Origin: Flavobacterium gawalongense
GTDB taxonomy: Bacteria > Bacteroidota > Bacteroidia > Flavobacteriales > Flavobacteriaceae
Length of the DNA: 64,000 nt
Direction: 5' to 3'
Assembly: GCF_007097265.1 (NCBI RefSeq)
Contig: NZ_VJZP01000001.1
Coordinates: forward strand, 287,314 to 351,313
This document shows, one piece after another, positions 19,574-28,592 of the stretch; the first letter of the stretch is position 1; each line of letters begins with the position of its first letter. A model generated the notes under the pieces. The model was given only the letters and a program-made list of their open reading frames with translations. It did no database searches and was not told the DNA's origin. The translations under genes were made by a program, and so were the position numbers.

Positions 19574-20263
19574 TTATAAATATTTTTTTAATTCTAACAA
19601 ATGATTGACTTGTTTAATATTCTGTTCTATAGGAACGTTACTTTCGTTAAAAAAAATCGCATCTAATCCTGCATCAAGAGCTCCTTGAACATCCGCTTCA
19701 ATACAATCCCCAACCATAATACTGTTTTCTTTTTTGGCTTTGGCCAAATCAAGAGCATATTCAAAAATAATAGGATTTGGTTTTTTCACTCCTGCCATTT
19801 CCGAATTGGTAATCGTTTGAAAGTAACTCCCAATATTTGAATTATTTAATTTTTTAAATTGCACTTCAGCAAAACCATTAGTAATGATATGAAGTTTATA
19901 TTTTTGATTTAAATAATCCAAAACCTCAAAAGTCCCGTCAAAAAGATGGTTGTTTTCAGGCAATAACTGAATGTATTCTTGAGCAATACTTTCTATCTCT
20001 TCATCGGAAATAGCGTAGTTTAATGCATCGAAAGAATGTTTCAATCTATTGTAACGCAATTCATCATGGGAAATTTTGTCGTATTGATATAATTTCCAAC
20101 ACGCTTGATTTATGGGAACATATTTTTCAATGAATTCTTTGGTTTCAATTGTTGGGTGATTTCTATTAAAAATAGTCTCAAATGTCAACTCCGAATTTTT
20201 ATCAAAATCCCAAAGCGTATGATCTAAATCAAAGAAAACGTCTTTTATAATGGTATGTTTCAT
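19574..20263 (-). CDS. yjjG: YjjG-family HAD nucleotidase (noncanonical pyrimidine nucleotidase)
   Basis: A 229-aa haloacid dehalogenase-fold phosphatase. Motif I is FFDLDHTLWDFD, motif II HIITNGFAE, and motif III/IV KPNPIIFEYAL and MVGDCIEADVQGALDAG are all present. E. coli YjjG dephosphorylates pyrimidine nucleoside monophosphates, including damaged ones; the same role here is inferred from the family. It is 9 bp downstream of radC and probably co-transcribed with it. Confidence 0.85.
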   Translation of the reverse strand: MKHTIIKDVFFDLDHTLWDFDKNSELTFETIFNRNHPTIETKEFIEKYVPINQACWKLYQYDKISHDELRYNRLKHSFDALNYAISDEEIESIAQEYIQLLPENNHLFDGTFEVLDYLNQKYKLHIITNGFAEVQFKKLNNSNIGSYFQTITNSEMAGVKKPNPIIFEYALDLAKAKKENSIMVGDCIEADVQGALDAGLDAIFFNESNVPIEQNIKQVNHLLELKKYL

Positions 20264-20272
20264 TTTTAATTT

Positions 20273-20968
20273 CTAAAATATTCCCTCATCAACAAAGCTA
20301 AAATAATTAGTTTCAGTCACAATAAGATGGTCCAATACTTTTATCTCCAAACTATCTCCGGCTAGTTTTAGCTTCCGGGTGATTTGTTTGTCGGCGTCAC
20401 TTGGTATCAATGTTCCCGAAGGATGATTATGGCATAATATCAATCCCGTTGCACCCGTTTCAAGCGCCGTTTTGAAAACTAATCGTACATCAACCAGAGT
20501 TCCTGTAATACCACCTTTACTCAATTGTGATTTTGAAATGACTTTGTTTGAATTATTCAAATATACAATCCAAAATTCCTCGTGTGGCAATTCACCAATA
20601 ATAGGCTGCATGATTTCGAAAATTGTCTTGCTGGAAGTAATTTTTGTTAATTCAACTGCATCCTCTGCCCTTCTTCGTCTTCCTAATTCTAAAGCTGCAA
20701 TAATCGAAATGGCTTTAGCCTCTCCTATTCCTTTAAAATTCATTAACTGTGAAATAGACAACTTTCCTAATGCATTCAGATTATTATTGACACTCGCTAA
20801 AATCCGTTTACTCAAATCAACCGCAGATTCATTTCGACTTCCTGAACCAATCAAAATAGCAATCAGTTCCGCATCACTCAAAACACTTTTGCCTTTTAGC
20901 ATCAATTTTTCACGTGGTTTGTCGTCTTCGGACCAATTGGTTATTGGAAAAAAAGAATTTTCGGACAT
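20273..20968 (-). CDS. radC: RadC-family JAB/MPN-domain protein (UPF0758)
   Basis: A 231-aa protein with an N-terminal helix-hairpin-helix region (LMNFKGIGEAKAISIIAALELG) and a C-terminal JAB1/MPN metalloprotease-like domain with the metal motif CHNHPSGTLIPSDAD. Despite the historical name, its role in DNA repair is uncertain. The open frame begins at 21001 but would overlap the upstream GNAT gene; the internal ATG at 20968 gives the usual family start (SFFPITNWSEDDKPREKL) and leaves an 11-bp gap. It is likely transcribed with the GNAT gene and yjjG. Confidence 0.92.
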   Translation of the reverse strand: MSENSFFPITNWSEDDKPREKLMLKGKSVLSDAELIAILIGSGSRNESAVDLSKRILASVNNNLNALGKLSISQLMNFKGIGEAKAISIIAALELGRRRRAEDAVELTKITSSKTIFEIMQPIIGELPHEEFWIVYLNNSNKVISKSQLSKGGITGTLVDVRLVFKTALETGATGLILCHNHPSGTLIPSDADKQITRKLKLAGDSLEIKVLDHLIVTETNYFSFVDEGIF

Positions 20969-20979
20969 AGGCTTTTCTC

Positions 20980-21438
20980 TTAAATTTGTTTTCTCATACA
21001 AATACTATTTTCTAAACCCACGTACGGTTCGTAATTATCTACAATAACATAGCCCACTTTTTGATACAAACTAATGGCTTCTTTTTGTCTATATAACGTT
21101 TCTAAAACAGATGCGGCATAACCTAAATCATGAGCCCAAAATTCCAGTTCTTGTAATATTTTTTGAGCTAAACCCAAACCCCGTGCTTCGGGAGAAACAA
21201 ACATACGTTTTATTTCAATCGTATTTTTATCATATTTCTTAAAACAACCGCAGGCAACAGGTTTATTTTCGAGATAAATAATTATAACATTAGGATTTAA
21301 TTCAATTACATTATTCCCCCAATAATTTGTTTTTAATTCTGGATAACGCTCCCACAAACTCTTGTCTAATGCCGCAATGAGAGTTACAAAATCTGGATTC
21401 TCACTGGTAGTTTTAATAATTTCTATTTTGTTATTCAT
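20980..21438 (-). CDS. GNAT-family N-acetyltransferase
   Basis: A 152-aa acetyltransferase with the GNAT fold. The acetyl-CoA-binding motif A is visible as MFVSPEARGLGLAQKILQELE (shown here in part: RGLGLAQ), followed by motif B with ETLYRQKEAISLYQKVGY. The substrate is unknown. It heads a small minus-strand cluster with radC (11 bp) and yjjG. Confidence 0.85.
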   Translation of the reverse strand: MNNKIEIIKTTSENPDFVTLIAALDKSLWERYPELKTNYWGNNVIELNPNVIIIYLENKPVACGCFKKYDKNTIEIKRMFVSPEARGLGLAQKILQELEFWAHDLGYAASVLETLYRQKEAISLYQKVGYVIVDNYEPYVGLENSICMRKQI

Positions 21439-21579
21439 ATCTTTATTAAGCTAAAATTCCTTTACATCATTACAATTCAATTTTAATAAATAACCTCAAA
21501 CCTTCTTGGTCTTTAACCATTTGCCTATAAGACATGAAAAAGATATTTTGCAGCGACTTTTATTAGCAATTTACTAAAA

Positions 21580-23256
21580 TCAATAATTTATTTTTTTAAC
21601 CATTTCTTTATAGAAAACAGTATTACCATAATTATACTTGTTTTTTAAAAATGTTGTGAGAATTATTTCATCGTATTTAGTTAAAACCCAATCCATAAGT
21701 TTTTCTCTATATTCAAAATTTATATTGATTCCTTTTTGAGAAAACCATTTACTTTCAATAGTGGTTAATTTATCCAAGAAACCCAATTTATCAGTCAAAT
21801 ATAATTCTTCTTTATATAGATAGACCAACTCATAATCTGTATAGCAACAAATATTTTCAATCATTTTATTAAAACTTTTTTCAGAAAATAAAACTTTAAA
21901 ATAAAACACAACCGCTTGTTTATTTTTGTCAAAACCCCTTTTAGCTTTACCCAATAAATTCGACCTAAATTTTTTAAATTCTAATACTGGAATAGAGTCT
22001 TTTATCTTCAGATAGTCCTCAAAGTTAAAATCGATATTTATGGTACTCATTAATATAGCTACTAGCTTTTTTTCATTCTCTTGTAGAGTATAAATAGTTT
22101 TTAAACGTTTCCAGTATTCAAAATTAAATTCTACATAATAATTATTAGCTACTTGCTGAGTGGCATAATTTTCAGCTAAGGAAATTTGATTTATTGCAAT
22201 CAAACTGTCTATTAAAGTTAGATTAAAATCATTTTCATATCTAACAGGCTTAAAATACTGGAATAATTCTTCGAAAAGATTATTTTCTGTAATAACCTCT
22301 ATTACGAAATTAGAAATAGCAATACCTAATCTTATTTCATTTTTATTTACGTACAAGAAAAATTCCTTTAGTTTTTTAGCATAATATTTTTTCCGTTCTA
22401 TATTAGATTCTTCTTTTCTATAAAGCGAAACCATATAATCAAAAATCATATTACTTATAGATTGTTTAGAATCATAAAAAATAATTTTAAAATTCAAATC
22501 AATAACATCTTCCCATTTATTTTCATCAGTAATCGAGGTAATTTCAGCAATTATTTCATTAGGAATTTTCTCTATATAGCGAATCAATCGCACACTAGTA
22601 GTAAAAATTCGATTATTAAAATCTATAAGCTCCTCAATAACAAACAGTATCATCTCTAATCTTTCTTTATTAGAAAGATCTGCTTTGCAATATTCTATTA
22701 CAGGTTTTAAAGTGATCTCTAATAATTCAATTATTTTTTTTAGTTCATTAATTTCAACATTTTTCTTGTTCTTTATAACAGATTTTATAGAATTTTCAAT
22801 CAATAATTTAACATCAGATTTGCTATATTCTACTTTTGAAATTGAAAATTCATTGACAAAAAGCAACTCTAAATCTTTATTCTTTTTTAATAATTGAATT
22901 ACCCAATTTCTCAAAGCATTTTGGTCTAACTCTTCGATAAGTTCTTCTGATTGAGTACGTTTCTTCTTTCTGGGAGATTTGACTTTTTTTGCATTTTTTT
23001 TGGATAAATAATTTAAAAATGCGATTTTATGAATGCAAAAACCTTTACTATTACATTCACAACTTGAATTTATTATTTCATTTTTATCAGAAACTTCAAT
23101 TGCAACATCATAACTATCCTTATCTTGATCGACATAGGCAACAAATGAATTTGGTTTTTCTTCATCTATATCCCTAACTATAAGTTTTTCGCTTTTTTTT
23201 AATAAAGCAGAACTAATTTTTTTTGAAAAATTTAGAAATGTTAATCTTTCTTCCAT
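21580..23256 (-). CDS. SWIM zinc-finger protein of unknown function
   Basis: A 558-aa, lysine/isoleucine-rich protein. Residues 66-76 form a SWIM zinc finger, CxCx5CxH (Cys66, Cys68, Cys74, His76), which in other proteins binds DNA or protein partners. After a basic linker (KKVKSPRKKKRTQSEE) the remaining 450 residues are predominantly alpha-helical and not recognised. It starts 10 bp downstream of mpl, so the two are likely co-transcribed, although their functions look unrelated. Its base composition is even more AT-rich than its neighbours, which hints at acquisition. No helicase or nuclease motif was found. Confidence 0.7.
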   Translation of the reverse strand: MEERLTFLNFSKKISSALLKKSEKLIVRDIDEEKPNSFVAYVDQDKDSYDVAIEVSDKNEIINSSCECNSKGFCIHKIAFLNYLSKKNAKKVKSPRKKKRTQSEELIEELDQNALRNWVIQLLKKNKDLELLFVNEFSISKVEYSKSDVKLLIENSIKSVIKNKKNVEINELKKIIELLEITLKPVIEYCKADLSNKERLEMILFVIEELIDFNNRIFTTSVRLIRYIEKIPNEIIAEITSITDENKWEDVIDLNFKIIFYDSKQSISNMIFDYMVSLYRKEESNIERKKYYAKKLKEFFLYVNKNEIRLGIAISNFVIEVITENNLFEELFQYFKPVRYENDFNLTLIDSLIAINQISLAENYATQQVANNYYVEFNFEYWKRLKTIYTLQENEKKLVAILMSTINIDFNFEDYLKIKDSIPVLEFKKFRSNLLGKAKRGFDKNKQAVVFYFKVLFSEKSFNKMIENICCYTDYELVYLYKEELYLTDKLGFLDKLTTIESKWFSQKGININFEYREKLMDWVLTKYDEIILTTFLKNKYNYGNTVFYKEMVKKINY

Positions 23257-23266
23257 AACAAAAATT

Positions 23267-24622
23267 TTACTCTATCAAATCCTTCACTTCATCAAAATTC
23301 AAACCACCGTAATTACCAGAACTCATCAACAGCAAAGCAGAATTATCAAGATCTAAATTAAACAGATACTCTTTAAAATCTTTTGGATTCGTATAAATGA
23401 TTAAATCTTCTCTATTGAAAGCCTGAGCAATTTGTTCGTAAGTCACTTCTTCGAGTTGCTTAATTTTGACAGCATCTGGTGAATAAAAAACAACGGCTTT
23501 ATCCGCATATTCTAATGCGCCTTCGTATTCTTTTAAAAATTCAGCATTCAGGCTACTGTACGTATGCAATTCTAAACAAGCGACCAAAGTTCGGTTTGGA
23601 TATTGTTCTTTCACCGCTTTTGTAGTTGCAGCCACTTTACTTGGAGAATGGGCAAAATCTTTATAGGCAACTTTAGTTTTGCTTTCGGCAATTTTCTCCA
23701 AACGTTTTGAAGCGCCTTTGAAACTGGCAATAGCTTCATAAAAATCAGCCTCATCGACACCCATATTTTGGCAAATCCATTTGGCTCCAGCCAAATTATT
23801 AAGATTATGCGCTCCAAAAACTTCAATTGGCATGTCGCCTTCAGGAGTTTCAAGAAGCGTCACTCCATCGCTTACTGTGTATTTTGGAGTATGATACGCT
23901 AGTTTTCGGATTGGGTTCGTAGCGGCTTCGGCGACACGTTTCACTTCAGGATCCTCTTCATTGTAAACTAAAATTCCACCATTGGTAATTTTACCAATAA
24001 AAATTTCAAACTGTTCCACATAATTCTCATACGTTGGAAAAACATTAATATGATCCCAAGCTATACCACTAATCAAAGCGATATTAGGCTGATACAAATG
24101 AAACTTTGGTCTTCTGTCTATTGGTGAAGACAAATATTCATCCCCTTCTAATACGATAAAATCATTTCCTTCAGTAAGATGCACCATCGTATCAAATCCT
24201 TCCAGTTGTGCACCAACCATATAGTCTACCGCTATATCATGGTAATGCATCACATGAAGAATCATTGAAGTAATGGTCGTTTTCCCGTGAGAACCACCAA
24301 TTACTACACGTGTTTTATTTTTGGATTGTTCGTAAAGGAATTCGGGATAAGAATATATTTTCAAACCTAATTCCTGTGCTTTCAACAATTCTGGGTTATC
24401 CGCTTTGGCATGCATTCCCAGAATTACTGCTTCAATATCCTTAGTTATTTTTTCAGGAAACCAACCCAATTCCGGCGGCAAAATTCCTTTTTTATCTAAT
24501 CTTGATTTTGATGGTTCAAAAATAGCATCGTCACTTCCTGTAACTTGATATCCTTTGTTGTGTAATGCTAAAGCGAGATTGTGCATGGCACTGCCACCGA
24601 TAGCTATAAAATGTGTACGCAT
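23267..24622 (-). CDS. mpl: UDP-N-acetylmuramate:L-alanyl-gamma-D-glutamyl-meso-diaminopimelate ligase
   Basis: A 451-aa Mur-ligase family enzyme that attaches recycled L-Ala-gamma-D-Glu-mDAP tripeptide to UDP-MurNAc. The N-terminal Rossmann domain (HFIAIGGSAMHNLALALHNKGYQVTG, shown as motif GGSAMHNLA), the ATP-binding GGSHGKTTITSM motif near residue 108 and the central domain (GDEYLSSPIDRRPKFHLY) are present. The serine-alanine-methionine of GGSAMHN separates Mpl from MurC, which has GIGG. It works in the same recycling theme as AnmK at 57349. Confidence 0.9.
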   Translation of the reverse strand: MRTHFIAIGGSAMHNLALALHNKGYQVTGSDDAIFEPSKSRLDKKGILPPELGWFPEKITKDIEAVILGMHAKADNPELLKAQELGLKIYSYPEFLYEQSKNKTRVVIGGSHGKTTITSMILHVMHYHDIAVDYMVGAQLEGFDTMVHLTEGNDFIVLEGDEYLSSPIDRRPKFHLYQPNIALISGIAWDHINVFPTYENYVEQFEIFIGKITNGGILVYNEEDPEVKRVAEAATNPIRKLAYHTPKYTVSDGVTLLETPEGDMPIEVFGAHNLNNLAGAKWICQNMGVDEADFYEAIASFKGASKRLEKIAESKTKVAYKDFAHSPSKVAATTKAVKEQYPNRTLVACLELHTYSSLNAEFLKEYEGALEYADKAVVFYSPDAVKIKQLEEVTYEQIAQAFNREDLIIYTNPKDFKEYLFNLDLDNSALLLMSSGNYGGLNFDEVKDLIE

Positions 24623-24686
24623 TTTAGTTTATGGTTTATAGTTGTTGTATTCGAAATAAGTCAAAATCAATTATTTATTAACTCAT

Positions 24687-25382
24687 TTATCCTTTTTTAT
24701 TTTTATATTCTGCTAAAACAGATTTGGCTTTTTCTGGTTCGTTCATTTTATTTTTGTACAAATTAGCTAACTTTAGATAACTTGCTTTTGATCCGCCTAC
24801 AGTTATTGCCCTTTTATACTGATGTTCTGCAACTTTATATCTTTTAAAATATTCGTCAATATGCCCTCTTGACAAATAACCATCAACGGGTGATAATCGC
24901 AATAATTCATTTGAATATTTTATAGCTTTAGACTCACTGCCCCCAACTACCCTGGGCAACTGAATATACAATTCTATTAATGCCCAGCGTGCTTCAATAT
25001 GCTTAGGATTGAAAGCTATTGCTTTTTCAAAAGACCCCTTAACTTCGTCAATCATGCCAAGTGCTTTGAATTTATTGACCTGAGTAGCTTTCATTCCAAG
25101 AGCCCCTCCATATTTATAATAATAATTGGCTTCCGAAGGTTTCGATTGTTTTAGCTCTTTATAATAACCAATCGCTTTATCCCAAGATTTATTTCGTCCG
25201 GCTATGTCTCCCAGATATTCAATGGTTTTCAAATCAGAAGGGTTAGTCTTTAAAATTGATTCAAAAATTGACTGTGCCTGATCAAATTTTTCTTCTTTGA
25301 AAAATTTCTCTGCTTTATCAAAATTGGATTGAGACCAAATCATCAAAGGAAGTAATAAAAAGAAGTATGCCATTTTTTTCAT
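24687..25382 (-). CDS. Secreted tetratricopeptide-repeat protein
   Basis: A 231-aa protein with a signal peptide (MKKMAYFFLLLPLMIWSQ) followed by at least four TPR units (for example FDKAEKFFKEEKFDQAQSIF and WDKAIGYYKELKQSKPSEANY), covering most of the mature chain. TPRs mediate protein-protein contacts; the partner is unknown. It is monocistronic, and a -7 box lies 4 nt before the ATG. Confidence 0.8.
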   Translation of the reverse strand: MKKMAYFFLLLPLMIWSQSNFDKAEKFFKEEKFDQAQSIFESILKTNPSDLKTIEYLGDIAGRNKSWDKAIGYYKELKQSKPSEANYYYKYGGALGMKATQVNKFKALGMIDEVKGSFEKAIAFNPKHIEARWALIELYIQLPRVVGGSESKAIKYSNELLRLSPVDGYLSRGHIDEYFKRYKVAEHQYKRAITVGGSKASYLKLANLYKNKMNEPEKAKSVLAEYKNKKG

Positions 25383-25386
25383 CTTT

Positions 25387-25394
25387 CAAAAATA
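25387..25394 (-). promoter_or_regulatory. -7 box of the TPR gene (predicts leaderless mRNA)
   Basis: The minus strand reads TATTTTTG, then AAAG, then the ATG at 25382. The 4-nt gap equals that at rlmB, the UbiA-like gene and the SDR gene. The -33 position has TTT rather than TTG. Confidence 0.5.
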
Positions 25395-25526
25395 AGGAAA
25401 TTTTAAAGTATTAAACAGCTTTTTTTAATCTTAAAAAAGTTAACAAACCAAATCATCTTGAGAGAAATAATAATACATAAGAAACATTACCATAACATAG
25501 AGTAATTAATTTCGTCAAAACAAATT

Positions 25527-26342
25527 ATGAAAAGAAAGAGAAAAATTCCTTTAGTTGTATTAAGTGATGTGCACTTAGGAACATATGGCTGTCAAGCCAA
25601 AGAATTACTCCAATATTTAAAATCAATTCAACCAAAAATGTTGGTTTTAAATGGGGATATCATTGATATGTGGAGTTTTAGCAAAAGCTATTTCCCTGCC
25701 TCACACATGAATGTATTGAGACAAATCATAAAAATGTCAAATCAAGGAACCCATGTTATTTATATTACCGGAAATCATGATGAAGCTTTGAGAAAATATT
25801 CCGATTTTATTTTAGGAAATTTTGAATTGGCAGATAAATTAATTCTGGAATTAGACGGAAAAAAAACTTGGATTTTTCACGGAGATGTCTTCGATTCCTC
25901 TACAAAAGGATATGCAAAAATATTGGCCAAACTTGGCGGAAAAGGATATGATTTATTGATTTTGATTAATAGCTTTATCAATTGGGTTTTAGTGCTTTTG
26001 GGAAAAGAGAAAAGAAGCTATTCTAAAATGATTAAAGACAGTGTCAAGAAAGCGGTTTCATTTGTGTCCAATTTTGAAACTACCGCAGCAGAAATTGCCA
26101 TCCAAAAAAAATACAGTTATGTAGTTTGTGGACACATACACAAACCTCAAATGAAGGAAGTCGAAAACGAACATGGGAAAGTTATGTATTTAAACAGCGG
26201 CGATTGGGTTGAAAACCTAACTGCATTGGAGTACAAAAAAGAGAAGTGGAGTATTTATCAATACAAAAAAACCGACTATTTACACCATGAGAACAAAGAA
26301 GAGAAAATTGTCAATGACATCATCACCAAAATTTTATCCTAG
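25527..26342 (+). CDS. LpxH-like calcineurin-type metallophosphoesterase
   Basis: A 271-aa metallophosphoesterase. The metal-binding blocks are complete: SDVHLG (Asp14, His16), NGDIIDMW, TGNHDE, HGDVFD and GHIHKP. The pattern is close to UDP-2,3-diacylglucosamine diphosphatases, which make lipid X in lipid A synthesis, and that is the usual annotation for Bacteroidetes homologues. It is followed 100 bp later by a glycosyltransferase gene on the same strand. Exact substrate is inferred. Confidence 0.8.
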   Translation: MKRKRKIPLVVLSDVHLGTYGCQAKELLQYLKSIQPKMLVLNGDIIDMWSFSKSYFPASHMNVLRQIIKMSNQGTHVIYITGNHDEALRKYSDFILGNFELADKLILELDGKKTWIFHGDVFDSSTKGYAKILAKLGGKGYDLLILINSFINWVLVLLGKEKRSYSKMIKDSVKKAVSFVSNFETTAAEIAIQKKYSYVVCGHIHKPQMKEVENEHGKVMYLNSGDWVENLTALEYKKEKWSIYQYKKTDYLHHENKEEKIVNDIITKILS

Positions 26343-26442
26343 CTATTTCAGGCACCTTACTTATCAAACCATTAAGTTTTCTTATTCTAACGATACATTT
26401 TTGAAATAGAAATTTGTATTCAATACAATCTAAATAAAACAC

Positions 26443-27435
26443 ATGAAAATATTTTATGCTATTCAAGCGACTGGCAATGGACATATCAGCAGAGCGATTC
26501 AATTATACCCTTATTTACAAAAGTTTGGCACCGTGGATTTTTTCATGAGTGGAAATAATGCCAGTCTGGATATTGATTTACCCGTTAAGTACAAAAGCGA
26601 CGGCTGCAGCCTGCATTACAGTAAATGTGGCGGTTTGAATTACTGGGATATTGCAAAAAACATCAAACCGCTACAGATGTTCAACGATGCAAAGTCACTG
26701 CCTTTAAAAAATTATGATGTTGTGATTAATGATTTTGATTCCATTACTTCGCTTGCCTGTAAATTACAAAAAGTACATTCGGTACAATTTGGACACCAAG
26801 CCAGTTTTATTTCAGAATCGACTCCAAGACCGGAAAAGAAAAGTATTATGGGAGAAATGATTCTGAAACATTATGCCCCTTCTCCACAATATATTGGATT
26901 GCATTTTGACAAATACGACTCTTTTATATTTCCTCCAATTATCAAAGATGAAATCGTAAATGCCGAACCCAAAAACAAGGGCCATATTACTGTTTATTTA
27001 CCTTCTTTTCAACAGGATTGCTTAGAGAAGGCATTCAACAAACTACCTAATTTATCTTTTCACTGGTTTTTGAATGATGTACAAACCAAACACACTATAA
27101 AAAACGTCACCTATTATCCCGTTAATCAAGAATACTTCAATAAAAGTCTAATAAAGTGTGAAGGAGTTATCACTGGTGGAGGATTTGAAACTCCTGCTGA
27201 AGCTTTATATCTAGGAAAAAAAATACTCTCTATTCCTATTCGGAAGCATTATGAACAAGAATGCAATGCGGCTGCTCTCAAAAAATTGGGGGTTCCTGTC
27301 CTTTATGATGTTGGTGATGATTTTTATTTAGTAATAGAAAACTGGCTTGATTCCTCTATAAAATACCCGAAGATACAAGCCAATAATATCCCCGAAACCT
27401 TGCAATTCTTATTTGACACTTATAACAGTAACTAA
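26443..27435 (+). CDS. Glycosyltransferase-like protein (MJ1255/GT-B type)
   Basis: A 330-aa protein resembling the MJ1255/VC2487 family of putative GT-B glycosyltransferases. The N-terminus has the UDP-glycosyltransferase-like motif YAIQATGNGHISRAIQLYPYL (core: GNGHISRA), and the C-terminal donor-binding half carries GVITGGGFETPAEALYLGKK and PIRKHYEQECNAAAL, similar to MurG-type enzymes. Donor and acceptor are unknown. It follows the LpxH-like gene, suggesting an envelope function. Confidence 0.75.
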   Translation: MKIFYAIQATGNGHISRAIQLYPYLQKFGTVDFFMSGNNASLDIDLPVKYKSDGCSLHYSKCGGLNYWDIAKNIKPLQMFNDAKSLPLKNYDVVINDFDSITSLACKLQKVHSVQFGHQASFISESTPRPEKKSIMGEMILKHYAPSPQYIGLHFDKYDSFIFPPIIKDEIVNAEPKNKGHITVYLPSFQQDCLEKAFNKLPNLSFHWFLNDVQTKHTIKNVTYYPVNQEYFNKSLIKCEGVITGGGFETPAEALYLGKKILSIPIRKHYEQECNAAALKKLGVPVLYDVGDDFYLVIENWLDSSIKYPKIQANNIPETLQFLFDTYNSN

Positions 27436-27460
27436 TCAAATAAATTACAAATAACAAAAA

Positions 27461-27487
27461 AGGCGCTCTGTTTCCAGAGCATCTCTT
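27461..27487. terminator. Bidirectional terminator between convergent genes
   Basis: Stem GCTCTG (27465-27470) with CAGAGC (27475-27480) and a TTTC loop, A-tract on the left and a CTCTTTT tract on the right. It sits between the plus-strand glycosyltransferase and the minus-strand obg. Confidence 0.6.
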
Positions 27488-27506
27488 TTGTATAAAACAT
27501 TTGTCG

Positions 27507-28508
27507 TTAATCATTCAACATTTTCCACAACTTGTCTTTTAACTCTGTCAATCCTTGTTGAGCCACAGAAGAAATAAACATATAAGGAATATCTTTGAAA
27601 GCAACGTCTAATTCTGTTTTGAGTTCCGCTTTTAGCTCATCATCAAGCATATCGCATTTTGAAATCACCAATAAACGCTCTTTATCAAGCATTTCCGGAT
27701 TATATTTCGTCAATTCGTTTACCAAAATATCATATTCGGCTTTAATATCTGGCGTATCCACAGGAACCAAAAATAACAAAGTCGAATTACGTTCAATATG
27801 ACGTAAAAAATAATGTCCTAACCCTTTCCCTTCCGCAGCACCTTCAATAATTCCAGGAATATCAGCAATTACAAAAGATTGAAAATCTCTGTACGCTACA
27901 ATTCCAAGATTTGGTTTTAAAGTAGTAAACGGATAATCAGCAATTTTTGGCTTAGCTGAAGTCAATACTGACAACAATGTTGATTTTCCTGCATTAGGAA
28001 AACCTACCAAACCAACGTCTGCAAGAACTTTCAATTCTAGAATAACGTCCATCTCTGCTCCGGGTAATCCCGGCTGTGAGTATCTAGGTGTTTGATTGGT
28101 TGAACTTCTAAAATGCCAGTTCCCTAATCCTCCTTTTCCACCACGAGAAAGTATTTGTTTTTCACCATCTTCGGTAATTTCAAATAATATTTCTCCGGTT
28201 TCTTTATCTTTTACGACAGTTCCTAGTGGAACCTCGATGTATTTATCATCTCCATCAGCACCCGTACTTCTGTCTCCACTACCATCTCCACCATTACCTG
28301 CTTTGATGTGTCGTGCAAATTTAAGGTGAAACAATGTCCAAAGACCTTTGTTTCCAACCAAAAAAACATGTCCTCCACGACCACCATCACCACCATCAGG
28401 ACCACCTTTTTCAATAAACTTTTCTCTATGCAAATGCGTAGATCCTTTTCCTCCTTTTCCGGAAGAAACATATATTTTAACGTAATCTACAAAATTCCCT
28501 TCAGTCAT
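27507..28508 (-). CDS. obg: GTPase Obg/CgtA
   Basis: A 333-aa ribosome-associated GTPase involved in 50S assembly and stress control. The glycine-rich OBG fold occupies residues 1-160 ([27 protein letters not shown]), followed by the G domain with [18 protein letters not shown] and SKCDM motifs. The C-terminal OCT domain of some homologues is absent, as is usual in Bacteroidetes. A long A/T hairpin lies 16 nt upstream of its ATG, between the CNNM-type gene and obg. Confidence 0.96.
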   Translation of the reverse strand: MTEGNFVDYVKIYVSSGKGGKGSTHLHREKFIEKGGPDGGDGGRGGHVFLVGNKGLWTLFHLKFARHIKAGNGGDGSGDRSTGADGDDKYIEVPLGTVVKDKETGEILFEITEDGEKQILSRGGKGGLGNWHFRSSTNQTPRYSQPGLPGAEMDVILELKVLADVGLVGFPNAGKSTLLSVLTSAKPKIADYPFTTLKPNLGIVAYRDFQSFVIADIPGIIEGAAEGKGLGHYFLRHIERNSTLLFLVPVDTPDIKAEYDILVNELTKYNPEMLDKERLLVISKCDMLDDELKAELKTELDVAFKDIPYMFISSVAQQGLTELKDKLWKMLND

Positions 28509-28523
28509 TTTTTTTTGTTTAAA

Positions 28524-28588
28524 AGTTTAATGTTTAATGTTTAAAGTTTGGGTGAACAACAACAACTTTAAACATTAAACTTTAAACT
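28524..28588. repeat. Long A/T-rich inverted repeat upstream of obg
   Basis: Arms of 25 bp (28524-28548 and 28564-28588) pair with a single T/T mismatch; the inner 17 bp are perfect. The loop is 15 nt. It lies between the stop of the CNNM-type gene (28593) and the ATG of obg, and could act as a weak terminator, an mRNA stabiliser or a dispersed repeat. Confidence 0.75.
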
Positions 28589-28592
28589 AAAT

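Noticed and set aside
21470..21535. Short minus-strand frame (21 codons, MSYRQMVKDQEGLRLFIKIEL) between the GNAT and SWIM genes
   Set aside because: It looks protein-like and may be the tail of a decayed gene, but an in-frame stop lies about 10 codons upstream and nothing else of the gene is visible, so it is not annotated.
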